IMG/VR virus record: IMGVR_UViG_3300017963_002325 | Location: 1-25,998 of that record | Origin: a virus | Strand: one strand, 5' to 3' | Length of the DNA stretch: 25,998 bases | Shown here: piece by piece, positions 13,720 to 20,312 of the stretch | Position numbering within the stretch: the stretch's first letter is position 1 | Layout of the letters: every line of letters begins with the position of its first letter | Position numbers and translations under genes: made by a program | The notes under the pieces: model-generated | What the model was told of the DNA's origin: nothing | Database searches by the model: none | Seen by the model: the letters and a program-made list of their open reading frames with translations, nothing else

Positions 13720-13922
13720 TTGTCCACCTCCGAGAGAGCTCGCTCGATCGTCTCCTCGAGATCAGTCCCGCGCCACTCCTGCGAGCACATCCTCGACATG
13801 ACGTGCACCTGTCCTCGTTCCAGATCTCTGGACCACCCGAGGATCGGTATGCCCAGATCCACACGGACCACACCCATCGTCCTGGCTGAGTCCATGTACT
13901 CGATTCTGTAGTTCTTTGCCAC
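13716..13922 (-). CDS. Small protein of unknown function, 68 residues
   Basis: Starts at GTG 13922 with AAGGAGGAG upstream, right after hairpin cassette A. It has a beta-rich N-terminal half (YRIEYMDSARTMGVVRVDLG) and a helix (LEETIERALSEVDK). Nothing identifies its function. It is the first gene after the 87-nt hairpin-bearing gap. Confidence 0.65.
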   Translation of the reverse strand: MAKNYRIEYMDSARTMGVVRVDLGIPILGWSRDLERGQVHVMSRMCSQEWRGTDLEETIERALSEVDK

Positions 13923-13945
13923 TGCTCCTCCTTTCGTGGTTCTAG

Positions 13946-13990
13946 CACTGCGCTGGACCCACTCCGATGAAGAATGAGTCCAGCGCAGTG
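13946..13990 (-). promoter_or_regulatory. Conserved RNA hairpin cassette A
   Basis: On the minus strand CACTGCGCTGGACTCATTC pairs with GAGTGGGTCCAGCGCAGTG (19 bp including two wobbles) around loop TTCATCG. It lies in the 87-nt gap between the DUF2786 gene and the next start. CTAGAACC and then AGGAGG follow. Copies B and C share the base of the stem (CTGCG/CGCAG) and the CTAGAACC tail but differ in the upper stem with compensating changes. No U-run follows, so it is not an intrinsic terminator. Confidence 0.75.
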
Positions 13991-14009
13991 CGAGAGCCCT
14001 GCTGAGACG

Positions 14010-14741
14010 CTACGATAGCAGCTTCCGACCCCTGCCCCGGACCTGTGCCGCACGGGTCTGAGAGGTCTTCAGTGCGTCGTGGAGATGGACCTGACGACCA
14101 GCCTCGCGGCCATGACTGCGAGCGGTGTAGTCGCTGTGGCTGCGACGACGAGTGCCCTTGCGGAGACCGAGAGATGCCAGGTAATTCTGCACCGCATCCC
14201 ACTCCTTGTCGATACGGACGAGAGCAGTACAACTGGTCGCTCTCGCCTCCTCGTGGATCTCCCTCTTGCGAGCGAGAACACGCTCTCCCACAGTCTCCGT
14301 AGCACCCTCCAGGAAGGACATCCTGATATTGGCCTTGACCTTGGTGGTGCCATAGAACTCGCGACAGTAGATGCGCATCAGGTGTCGGAGCATCCGGACC
14401 AGATACGTGTGAAAGTAGTCCACGATCTGGACATTCTCCGGAGTGCCGACCACGATGAGCTGCTTGTTGCGCTTGAAGCACGCACAGCTGTTGGCCTTGG
14501 CGATGTGGAGTGCGAGCTGCGTGTGCCACAGAGGCTTGCCACCGAACAGTGGATGCTCGATCACATCGATGGTAGCATCCGGATCCTCCTCACGGAGCTG
14601 AGCCATCTCGATCTGGTACTTGGCCATCAACTCCTGCGCACGAGCAGCAGCGAGAGCAGCCTCGTTCTCGTTGTCCGACTCCGAGAGAGCCAGACACTTC
14701 TTGATCTTGTCGACGATCTTGTCGAACTCTGCAGTTGTCAT
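14010..14741 (-). CDS. DUF2786-domain protein
   Basis: The N-terminal 45 residues (KIKKCLALSESDNENEAALAAARAQELMAKYQI) match DUF2786, a short helical domain found in phage and bacterial proteins of unknown function. The middle region (about 65-200) is mixed alpha/beta, with paired cysteines CACFK near 87 and a conserved-looking WHTQLALHIAKAN segment. The end is basic and Gly/Arg-rich with a GREAGRQVHLHDAL segment typical of this family. The protein is 243 residues. AGGAGA precedes the ATG. It is the largest gene in this accessory block. Confidence 0.8.
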   Translation of the reverse strand: MTTAEFDKIVDKIKKCLALSESDNENEAALAAARAQELMAKYQIEMAQLREEDPDATIDVIEHPLFGGKPLWHTQLALHIAKANSCACFKRNKQLIVVGTPENVQIVDYFHTYLVRMLRHLMRIYCREFYGTTKVKANIRMSFLEGATETVGERVLARKREIHEEARATSCTALVRIDKEWDAVQNYLASLGLRKGTRRRSHSDYTARSHGREAGRQVHLHDALKTSQTRAAQVRGRGRKLLS

Positions 14742-14743
14742 CG

Positions 14744-14938
14744 CTAGTTCTCCTGTGAGTCAAGCAGTTCGTTGAGAGCACAGAGATACTCGTCGAACGA
14801 CATGTTCCAACGACGAAGTACATCTCGTTCGAAGAACGATAGCTCGTAGCTATATCTTCTCTCTACGAACTCTTTCTGCAGACGTTCTGTCCTGGACACC
14901 TCTTGGAGGAGGAGGCTTCTCATGATCTGCACATGCAT
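14744..14938 (-). CDS. Small helical protein of unknown function
   Basis: The 64-residue protein is charged and helical (LQEVSRTERLQKEFVERRYSY; FDEYLCALNELLD). It starts at ATG 14938, with GAGGAG 6 nt upstream; that site overlaps the end of the preceding gene. No motif is recognised. Confidence 0.65.
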   Translation of the reverse strand: MHVQIMRSLLLQEVSRTERLQKEFVERRYSYELSFFERDVLRRWNMSFDEYLCALNELLDSQEN

Positions 14939-14941
14939 ATC

Positions 14942-15205
14942 CTACTCCTCGTCACGCTGGGAGTTGAAGCCGTAGTAGGCCTTCAGCTGAGGATCGTCGT
15001 CCTCTCCCCAGCGACAGTTGAGACCCTGCTCGAGCCAGAGTCCCTCGCGATCACGAGCCCACTTGATAGCTCCTTCGACAGTGGTGATACCCTCCCGCTG
15101 GAGCTCCTCTGCGATCTCGTGGTCGTCGAAGCACTCGTCGATGGATGTGCAAGATCCTGCACCGACCAACTTGTCCTCGCGGATCGCCTTGACCAGAGTA
15201 TCCAT
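14942..15205 (-). CDS. Small acidic protein of unknown function, 87 residues
   Basis: The start at 15205 (MDTLVKAIRED) has GGAGG upstream; a longer upstream extension lies inside the zinc-finger gene and is not used. The protein has an acidic helix (DECFDDHEIAEELQREG) and a Trp-rich segment (IKWARDREGLWLEQG). No family is recognised. Confidence 0.68.
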   Translation of the reverse strand: MDTLVKAIREDKLVGAGSCTSIDECFDDHEIAEELQREGITTVEGAIKWARDREGLWLEQGLNCRWGEDDDPQLKAYYGFNSQRDEE

Positions 15206-15206
15206 C

Positions 15207-15410
15207 TCAACCCTCCACCTTCTCGAGAGTCGAGAGATCGTACTTCTGGCCACGACCAGTACCGAGACCGACACCGATCTCCTCGTGGCACTCCACGCAG
15301 AGCAGTCCCCATGGACCCATCTGCGTCTTGCCGTCGATAAAGTACTTCTTGAATGGTCTGTGGCAGACGTCACATGACGTCGGCTCAGATCCTGCCCACT
15401 TGGTAGCCAT
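15207..15410 (-). CDS. Small zinc-finger protein, 67 residues
   Basis: The start at 15410 (MATKWAGSEP) has AGGAGG 5 nt upstream, in the same leader sequence (CAGGAGGATACA) as the gene at 15914. Two knuckles, CDVCH (13-17) and CVECH (38-42), form a four-Cys site separated by 21 residues. This is a treble-clef or zinc-ribbon-like arrangement. The C-terminal tail is Gly-rich and basic. Function is unknown. Confidence 0.75.
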   Translation of the reverse strand: MATKWAGSEPTSCDVCHRPFKKYFIDGKTQMGPWGLLCVECHEEIGVGLGTGRGQKYDLSTLEKVEG

Positions 15411-15439
15411 TGTATCCTCCTGGTTGGATGGTTCTAGCA

Positions 15440-15494
15440 CTGCGATGAATCCTCCTCCGAAGAGAAGGACTCATCGCAGGGCATGAAGCCCTGC
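15440..15494 (-). promoter_or_regulatory. Conserved RNA hairpin cassette B
   Basis: Minus-strand CTGCGATGAGTCCTTCTC pairs with GAGGAGGATTCATCGCAG (18 bp, two wobbles) around TTCG, giving a C(UUCG)G tetraloop, one of the most stable known. It is preceded in the RNA by a short hairpin GCAGGGC/GCCCTGC with loop TTCAT (15476-15494), which shares four bases with the large stem. CTAGAACC, then the ribosome binding site of the zinc-finger gene at 15410, follow. Confidence 0.8.
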
Positions 15495-15500
15495 AGGAGA

Positions 15501-15914
15501 CTAGGCGACGAGGGAGAGAGCAGCCTGCAGACCAGCGCAGAACTCGACCGGGTTGTACTGGCTGGCACGGGACTGCGTCACACGGTTCTGACGACGAGCC
15601 AGGTAGTCGAGGATGTCGTCGGACAGACCCGTGAGCGTCACGGAGTGGTAGTGCGCAGCCACACCCTGGCAGAGACCGGAGAACATGGAGTGGCTGGTGG
15701 CCTGGGACCTGCACTCGTTGCGCAGCCTCTTGATGGTGCGCTTGCACTCCTTGACCAGCGAGTTGTCGGAGTGCACGAGCCAGATGGTGGAGCCGTCGTG
15801 GAAGCAGCCGACACCGTAGTACTTGGCGACAGCGACAGCCATCTCGTAGGAGCCCTTGGACTGCTTGCTGAAGAGACGGTAGCGACGCAGGTAGTTGGTG
15901 GTGTTCTCGGACAT
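15501..15914 (-). CDS. Protein of unknown function, 137 residues, strong codon bias
   Basis: The start at 15914 (MSENTTNYLRR) has AGGAGG 6 nt upstream; the in-frame extension reaches back through hairpin C and is not used. The first half is alpha/beta (YEMAVAVAKYYGVGCFHDG, TIWLVHSDN). The second half is helical with a LTGLSDDILDYLARRQNRV segment. Codons are strongly biased to C/G-ending forms, as in the genes at 7198 and 16019, which suggests high expression. Not recognised. The flanking hairpin cassettes B and C make this gene a discrete mRNA unit. Confidence 0.75.
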   Translation of the reverse strand: MSENTTNYLRRYRLFSKQSKGSYEMAVAVAKYYGVGCFHDGSTIWLVHSDNSLVKECKRTIKRLRNECRSQATSHSMFSGLCQGVAAHYHSVTLTGLSDDILDYLARRQNRVTQSRASQYNPVEFCAGLQAALSLVA

Positions 15915-15933
15915 TGTATCCTCCTGTTGGTTG

Positions 15934-15947
15934 TGCCCACTCGGGCA
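15934..15947 (-). promoter_or_regulatory. Small leader hairpin before ribosome binding site
   Basis: TGCCC/GGGCA with loop GAGT (minus strand) sits 10-25 nt upstream of AGGAGG for the gene at 15914, followed by ACAACC. The gene at 16306 has the same arrangement with GCCCC/GGGGC (16325-16336), then ACAACC and AGGAGG. The stems differ in sequence but keep pairing, so the leader structure looks conserved. Confidence 0.5.
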
Positions 15948-15958
15948 GGTTTCTAGCA

Positions 15959-16014
15959 CTGCGCAGGACCCACTCGTGGGAATGAATCCTGCGCAGGGCA
16001 TGAAGCCCTGCTAG
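15959..16014 (-). promoter_or_regulatory. Conserved RNA hairpin cassette C
   Basis: Minus-strand CTGCGCAGGATTCATTC pairs with GAGTGGGTCCTGCGCAG (17 bp, with wobbles) around CCAC (15959-15996). A short hairpin GCAGGGC/GCCCTGC with loop TTCAT (15993-16011) precedes it, and an outer CTAGCA/TGCTAG pairing (15953-15958 with 16009-16014) would close a three-way junction. It lies directly after the stop of the gene at 16019. Confidence 0.78.
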
Positions 16015-16018
16015 GAAA

Positions 16019-16306
16019 CTACTGCGACTTCCACTCCGACTTCGCGGTACGGATCTCCTCGCGCAGCGACTTGATCTCCTGAGCCATCGCCTTGCGCTGC
16101 GACTGCAGCTCCTCGATGCGCTTGCGCTTGTCCGCCACCATGTTCTCGAACTCGGACTTGGCCTTCTGCTTCTCGACCATCTTGGTGACCTTGTTGGCCA
16201 GCTTGTCCTCGAAGGATGCACGTAGCTTAGCGATGGCCTCCTCCGCCTGCTGCTTCTCCTCCTTGGACAGACCCTTGAGCACCTGGTTGACGTTCGACTG
16301 GGACAT
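16019..16306 (-). CDS. Small coiled-coil protein, strong codon bias
   Basis: The start at 16306 (MSQSNVNQVLKG) has AGGAGG 5 nt upstream, giving 95 residues; the upstream extension is leader. Nearly all of it is a charged coiled coil (KQQAEEAIAKLRASFEDKL, KRKRIEELQSQRKAMAQEI). C/G-ending codons dominate, as in the genes at 15501 and 7198. It is the first gene after the long non-coding region, so it is probably the promoter-proximal, highly expressed member. Function is unknown; a structural or DNA/RNA-associated role is possible. Confidence 0.75.
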   Translation of the reverse strand: MSQSNVNQVLKGLSKEEKQQAEEAIAKLRASFEDKLANKVTKMVEKQKAKSEFENMVADKRKRIEELQSQRKAMAQEIKSLREEIRTAKSEWKSQ

Positions 16307-16512
16307 TGCTTCCTCCTGGGTTGTGCCCCGTGGGGCGGTTTTTGTTCGCGGACGCTCCTGCGCCCACACGAAAACGAAGCAAAACCCAAGCCAAATCCGC
16401 GCCGAGAACCGCTGAATCGGTTCTTCAGGCCCGACGTTCAGAGGCTCTCAGCGACCGTCTGAACGGTTTTCGCCAGGAATGAGCCAAGAGAGGCCTCCGG
16501 CCGTTTCAACCG

Positions 16513-16548
16513 CCCTTAAGGGCGTTCAGAGCCTTAAGGGGTCGGTTT
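16513..16548 (-). promoter_or_regulatory. Copy of repeated TTAAGGG / GGGTCGGTTT element
   Basis: CCCTTAAGGG (itself a palindrome, 16513-16522), spacer, then CCTTAAG and GGGTCGGTTT ending at 16548. Same order as the copies at 11598 and 25728. It lies in the non-coding region about 210 nt upstream of the first accessory gene. Confidence 0.5.
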
Positions 16549-16580
16549 ATTTCGACTGTGATTCCGGTTGTTTAGCCCTT

Positions 16581-16659
16581 GGCGCGAAAGGTTTTACGCG
16601 GCTGTGGACCGGAAACCTATGATTTCGGTCGGTTAATGGCGCGAAAAGGTTTTCGCGCC
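16581..16659. repeat. GCGCGAAAA palindrome and related copy
   Basis: GGCGCGAAAA (16638-16647) and TTTTCGCGCC (16650-16659) make a perfect 10-bp palindrome around GG. A related copy, GGCGCGAAA then GGTTTTACGCG, lies at about 16581-16600 with imperfect symmetry. Such twofold symmetry suits a dimeric DNA-binding protein. Confidence 0.65.
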
Positions 16660-16725
16660 TCCGCGCAAGGATTTACGCAACTGAGGGGATTTCGGCGATT
16701 TCCCTGTGTCAACGGTGGGATAGAG

Positions 16726-16767
16726 GGCCGACAAATTTGGGTCGCAGGGCGACGAATTTTGTCGGCC
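16726..16767. repeat. Long nearly perfect hairpin with TTTGTCGGCC arms
   Basis: GGCCGACAAATTT (16726-16738) pairs with AATTTTGTCGGCC (16755-16767) at 12 of 13 positions. Inside it, GTCGC (16741-16745) pairs with GCGAC (16749-16753) around AGG. The whole 42-nt stretch is one stem-loop. The arm sequence TTTGTCGG recurs at about 16822, suggesting a shared binding site. Confidence 0.65.
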
Positions 16768-17073
16768 TTAAGGACTCAGAATCCTTAGGGAATTCGGGAA
16801 TCGCTCGGTCAGGAAGGCGAAGTTTGTCGGAGGGCGTAAAGCACCGGAATCGTAGGGAATTTCGGGGGCTGGATTCCCCTATGATTTCGCGGGTTTCCCT
16901 TCAGGCTTCGTGTACGGCCGCTGAAGGCGTCGGCCGGAGGCCCGAGGCACCGGCCCGAGGGGTGCCTCCCCGCGCCTTGACGGGGCTCTCAGGGCTCGCT
17001 GGACCCAAGAATCCACGCGCCTGCGCGCCTGTGCGCGTCCGCGGGCATCCGCGTACGTACATGAGAGTGAAGG

Positions 17074-17400
17074 TCACCGCGACCTACGAGTCCTCCTACG
17101 CTTGTCCGGAGGACCACCACGACCACCGTTCGTACGAGGTGGCCTCTCCTTCTGCTCTGCGAAGTCGACACGGATCTGTCGTCCCTTCAACTCCGTGTCG
17201 TGCATCTCGTCGCGTGCGACCCTGGCATCGTCCGCACTCTTGTAGCGCACGAACCCGAATCCTCGTGAGCGTTTGGTCTCCCGATCGTACACGATCTTCA
17301 CCTCCTCGACAGGACCGAACACTCCGAATGCCTCTGCGAACTCCTGCTCGGTCAGAGACCAAGGCAATCCACCAACGAACAACTTCTGCTGATCTGTCAT
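17074..17400 (-). CDS. RRM-domain RNA-binding protein
   Basis: Residues 6-82 form one complete RNA recognition motif: RNP2 LFVGGL (about 7-12), RNP1 RGFGFVRY (about 46-53), and the rest of the beta-alpha-beta pattern (EQEFAEAFGVFGPVEEV, ADDARVARDEM, GRQIRVDFAE). The Arg/Gly/Pro-rich tail (NGGRGGPPDKRRRTRRSR) is like those of small glycine-rich RNA-binding proteins of cyanobacteria and other bacteria. RRM proteins bind single-stranded RNA through aromatic residues in RNP1/RNP2. They are uncommon in phages. The ATG overlaps the stop of the SbcDC gene by 4 nt, so the two are co-translated. It is a candidate binder of the mRNA hairpins found downstream. Confidence 0.9.
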   Translation of the reverse strand: MTDQQKLFVGGLPWSLTEQEFAEAFGVFGPVEEVKIVYDRETKRSRGFGFVRYKSADDARVARDEMHDTELKGRQIRVDFAEQKERPPRTNGGRGGPPDKRRRTRRSR

Positions 17401-20312
17401 AGCAGTTCTCCAAGTCGGGTGACACCATCCTCTTTCACCAGAGTCAACTTGTTCGGCAGGATGGAGTCTAGGAACGGCCGATGTGCCATCAAGAAGATGG
17501 TCATCTGATCGGCCTTGGATTCCAGGATATCGACGAACGACGCGAGTGTCGTCTCGTCGATAGGATCGATGACCTCGTCGCAGATGAGGAGATTGACATG
17601 GCTGCCTCCGGTGGCCACAGCCAGATCATTGAGAGCGCATTGGATGGACAAGTCCACCATCATCTTCTCTCCGCGCGAGAGTCCTTTGTAGGGCCGACTC
17701 CGTGGGAGCACCACTTCGATCTTCTCCTCCAAGTCCCCAGACTTCGTCTCACGATAGTCCAGATGACAAGGTTGTCCCAGCTTCTGCGAATACTCGACGA
17801 GACGAGAGTTCAAGAAGGGCAGGGACACCTGGAAGAGGAGGTCGGCTCGAATGCCTGTCGTGTGGAATGCTTCCGAGAGCCATTCTAGGACCTCGTGGGA
17901 ATAGGACTGCTTCTCCAAGAGGTCTTCGAGTCGAGCGATCTCTGCCTGAGTCGACTTGATCGTGGACAGACGTTCTTCTCGGGCAGATCGTAGGTCCTGT
18001 GTTTCTCTCCCTAGTTGTTCGAGTTCTTCTTTCAGTTCCAAGTCCTTCATCTGTAGGTCAGAGATGTTCCGACGCAGACGATTGACTTCCTCCGATTGTT
18101 CAGCTGCCTCCTCTCTGTACCTTTCTTGGTACTCTTGAAGCTGGGTTTGACGAGTACGCAGCTTCTCGTACTTCTCTCTCGAAGGAGCGAGACGAGATTC
18201 AAGGTCTTCGAGTTCTGCGACACGTTCGTCGAGTGACCGACGGACAGGAGCTCCTTCAGCAATCTCTTGTCCGCATTCCGGACAGTGTCCTCGTTCAATG
18301 AGAGCTCGGATCTCAGCAACTTGATTGGACAAGATCCCTATCGATGTCTCAATCGATCGAGTCTGTTCCGCAGCTTGCAACAAGGGTTGCTGAAGCGCCT
18401 TCAACTTCAGCTCGACAGAGTTGACCTTCGGGAGAGTCTGCGAGAGCTCGAGTTCTGCTTCTTCGAAGCGAACTTGCAGGCTTCGTAGCTCTTCTGCATT
18501 CTCCTTCAGATCTCGCTGTTTGGCGTTGATGATCGGACCTTTGGTGCCTCTTACCACCTTAATCTGCGCATCTATTTCACTTATCCGAGCTTCGGAGGAC
18601 GCTACAGTTTCACGCAAGGAAGACAAAGAACCTTGAGTCCTCATCCATTCGGATGATATCTTGTCCGTATCCTTCTTCACCAGAGCACCAGCGCTCGCGA
18701 AGACCCCTACGTCGGTGATCTCCTCGATCAAACGGATCCTGTCTGGGTACGTCAACGACGTGAACTTGTGAGACAGGCCCGAAGTCAAGAACACCGAGTG
18801 CTGAAGGACTGTGGTGCTCCTCCCGAGCAGGTCTGCGATCTTCTTGTCGGTGTCAGACTTCAGTCGAGCCGAGATGTCGACCATACCATCTTCGGAGTCC
18901 TTCCAGAGGAGTACCGTGGTACCGTCGTCAGGATCTTTCCGCGAACGGAAGATCCAGTACTTCTCGTCACCTATGCGAAGCCACAGTTTCACGTTGCAAT
19001 AATCGTGGTCCCAGTGTATGACTTCGTCCCCTGTGTACTTCCGGAGAGACTTGCCTGTCAGACACCAGTAGATCGCTTCGTGGATCGTGGACTTGCCGAC
19101 ACCATTCGCATCGTAGGGATCGTCTCGGTTGATACCTTCGACGTACCACAGACCTCCTTGATCGAGTTGGAACTTGACTCGGCCGAGTGACTGGAAGAAG
19201 TTGGCTTCCATCTTCTCGAACGTGATAGGGAGCGTATGGTGTCTGATGTCGCAAGACGCTTGTTTCAGATACTCGATCCCTCGAGCGACTAGATCCTTAC
19301 GCTTGATACCTTCGGGCAGACGACTGTTGATGTAGGTTTCGAAGACTTTCAGAGCAGAGAAGTGCTCTGACGAGAACTTCGGAGCTTCACCGGATAGGTT
19401 GCCTGTCTCGGGTAGGACCTCAGTTCTGGAACCTTGCGAGAAGTATCCGATCTGCTCGACGAGCTCTTTGAACTCGGACTTGTAACGAATCCGGACGTAG
19501 CAGTTCTCGAAGCCAGAGACTCCTGATTCAAGCTTCTCCTGCCACGTGGCCGCAGTCGCTTCATCTTTGATGAAGACGTCTCGGAACGGTACGTCGTGTG
19601 GGTTCGGATAGAACTGTTCGGTACCGACAACGTTATCGACAGAGACGAGCCAAGCACCACGAGGATCCGAATCCACATCGGAGAACGTCCGTGAGAGTAG
19701 AGCACCTAAGTTCTGGACGTTCTTTCCGACGGCTCCTGGGTTGTGGGTATGTCCGTTAAAGACAGGCACGCGGAACATGTCCGGCTTCGCACCGAACTCA
19801 GCACGCTTGGTCTTGTAGAGGAAGCTACCTTCGATGTCCAAGTGCGTCAGAATGCACTTCGTCTTTGGAGGTACCTCTACCTCCTTCGGATCTGATGTCC
19901 ACGGAATGCAGAAGATGTCCGAGTCAGGAAGAGTCAAAGGATGATCTACGACCCAAACGTTCTGCATGTGTCGAAGGAACTCCAAGTTGTGGATGTTGTG
20001 TTCCGTCGAATAGGCGTCATGGTTGCCTACCAGGCAGAACACAGGAGCACCCACGTCATCCGCAGCGACAGCGAGACGATCGAAGAGCTCTGTCGCTACC
20101 TTCAACGAAGTGGTATCGACGAAGCCAGTCGTCTCCGTCACATCTCCCAGACAAACCACATAGTCAGGCGTGGTCTCTTGGATCAGATCTTCCAACCAAT
20201 GGAAGGACTTCACGACCCTGTGGAGGTACGTCGAGAGACCATCCGATGTCGGTTGGGAGAAGGCTGCCTTGGGAGTGATGTGAGGGTCGGTGAAGAGGAG
20301 GAGTCGTTTCAT
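17397..20312 (-). CDS. SbcD-SbcC (Mre11-Rad50) fusion nuclease/ATPase
   Basis: One 971-residue chain carries both subunits of the DNA-end-processing complex. The N-terminal phosphodiesterase has D9/H11 (FTDPH), LGDV (55-58), GNHD (96-99), a His in LTHLD (about 157) and GHTH (187-190). From about 365 the ABC ATPase begins. Its Walker A ends DANGVGKST (401-409) and carries an insertion after the first Gly. A long coiled coil (about 550-810) holds a zinc hook HCPEC (676-680). It ends with the signature LSRGEK (878-883) and Walker B LLICDEVID (908-916). T4 encodes these as gp47 and gp46, on separate genes. There is no stop or frameshift between the parts. The ATG overlaps the exonuclease stop by 4 nt. 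Confidence 0.95.
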   Translation of the reverse strand: MKRLLLFTDPHITPKAAFSQPTSDGLSTYLHRVVKSFHWLEDLIQETTPDYVVCLGDVTETTGFVDTTSLKVATELFDRLAVAADDVGAPVFCLVGNHDAYSTEHNIHNLEFLRHMQNVWVVDHPLTLPDSDIFCIPWTSDPKEVEVPPKTKCILTHLDIEGSFLYKTKRAEFGAKPDMFRVPVFNGHTHNPGAVGKNVQNLGALLSRTFSDVDSDPRGAWLVSVDNVVGTEQFYPNPHDVPFRDVFIKDEATAATWQEKLESGVSGFENCYVRIRYKSEFKELVEQIGYFSQGSRTEVLPETGNLSGEAPKFSSEHFSALKVFETYINSRLPEGIKRKDLVARGIEYLKQASCDIRHHTLPITFEKMEANFFQSLGRVKFQLDQGGLWYVEGINRDDPYDANGVGKSTIHEAIYWCLTGKSLRKYTGDEVIHWDHDYCNVKLWLRIGDEKYWIFRSRKDPDDGTTVLLWKDSEDGMVDISARLKSDTDKKIADLLGRSTTVLQHSVFLTSGLSHKFTSLTYPDRIRLIEEITDVGVFASAGALVKKDTDKISSEWMRTQGSLSSLRETVASSEARISEIDAQIKVVRGTKGPIINAKQRDLKENAEELRSLQVRFEEAELELSQTLPKVNSVELKLKALQQPLLQAAEQTRSIETSIGILSNQVAEIRALIERGHCPECGQEIAEGAPVRRSLDERVAELEDLESRLAPSREKYEKLRTRQTQLQEYQERYREEAAEQSEEVNRLRRNISDLQMKDLELKEELEQLGRETQDLRSAREERLSTIKSTQAEIARLEDLLEKQSYSHEVLEWLSEAFHTTGIRADLLFQVSLPFLNSRLVEYSQKLGQPCHLDYRETKSGDLEEKIEVVLPRSRPYKGLSRGEKMMVDLSIQCALNDLAVATGGSHVNLLICDEVIDPIDETTLASFVDILESKADQMTIFLMAHRPFLDSILPNKLTLVKEDGVTRLGELL

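Larger units (their letters stand above)
16307..17073. other. 767-bp non-coding region rich in palindromes
   Basis: No convincing gene is present. Short open frames on the plus strand lack ribosome binding sites. The region differs from the rest in texture: AAATTT-type tracts alternate with GCGC-rich stretches. Inverted repeats include GAACCG/CGGTTC (16406-16423), CGTTCAGA/TCTGAACG (16435-16465), the TTAAGGG element (16513-16548), a 22-bp palindrome at 16638-16659, a 42-nt hairpin at 16726-16767 and GAGGCACC/GGTGCCTC (16944-16968). CCTATGATTTCG occurs twice (about 16617 and 16877), TTTGTCGG twice on the plus strand and once inverted. It lies between the recombination operon and the accessory operon. 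Candidate roles are replication origin, promoter array or recombination site. Confidence 0.7.

Noticed and set aside
12883-13911. 342-residue plus-strand open frame
   Set aside because: It spans several short minus-strand genes with strong ribosome binding sites, zinc motifs and coupling. Composition (Leu/Arg/Ser) is typical of antisense shadow.
13946-15996. Hairpins A-C as intrinsic terminators
   Set aside because: None is followed by a U-run; instead CTAGAACC and a ribosome binding site follow.
15385-16389. 334-residue minus-strand open frame in another frame
   Set aside because: Arg/Ser-rich shadow of the genes at 15501 and 16019, running through hairpin C.
16737-17402. 221-residue plus-strand open frame in the non-coding region and RRM gene
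   Set aside because: No ribosome binding site, low-complexity Arg/Pro/Ser composition, and half of it is antisense to the RRM.
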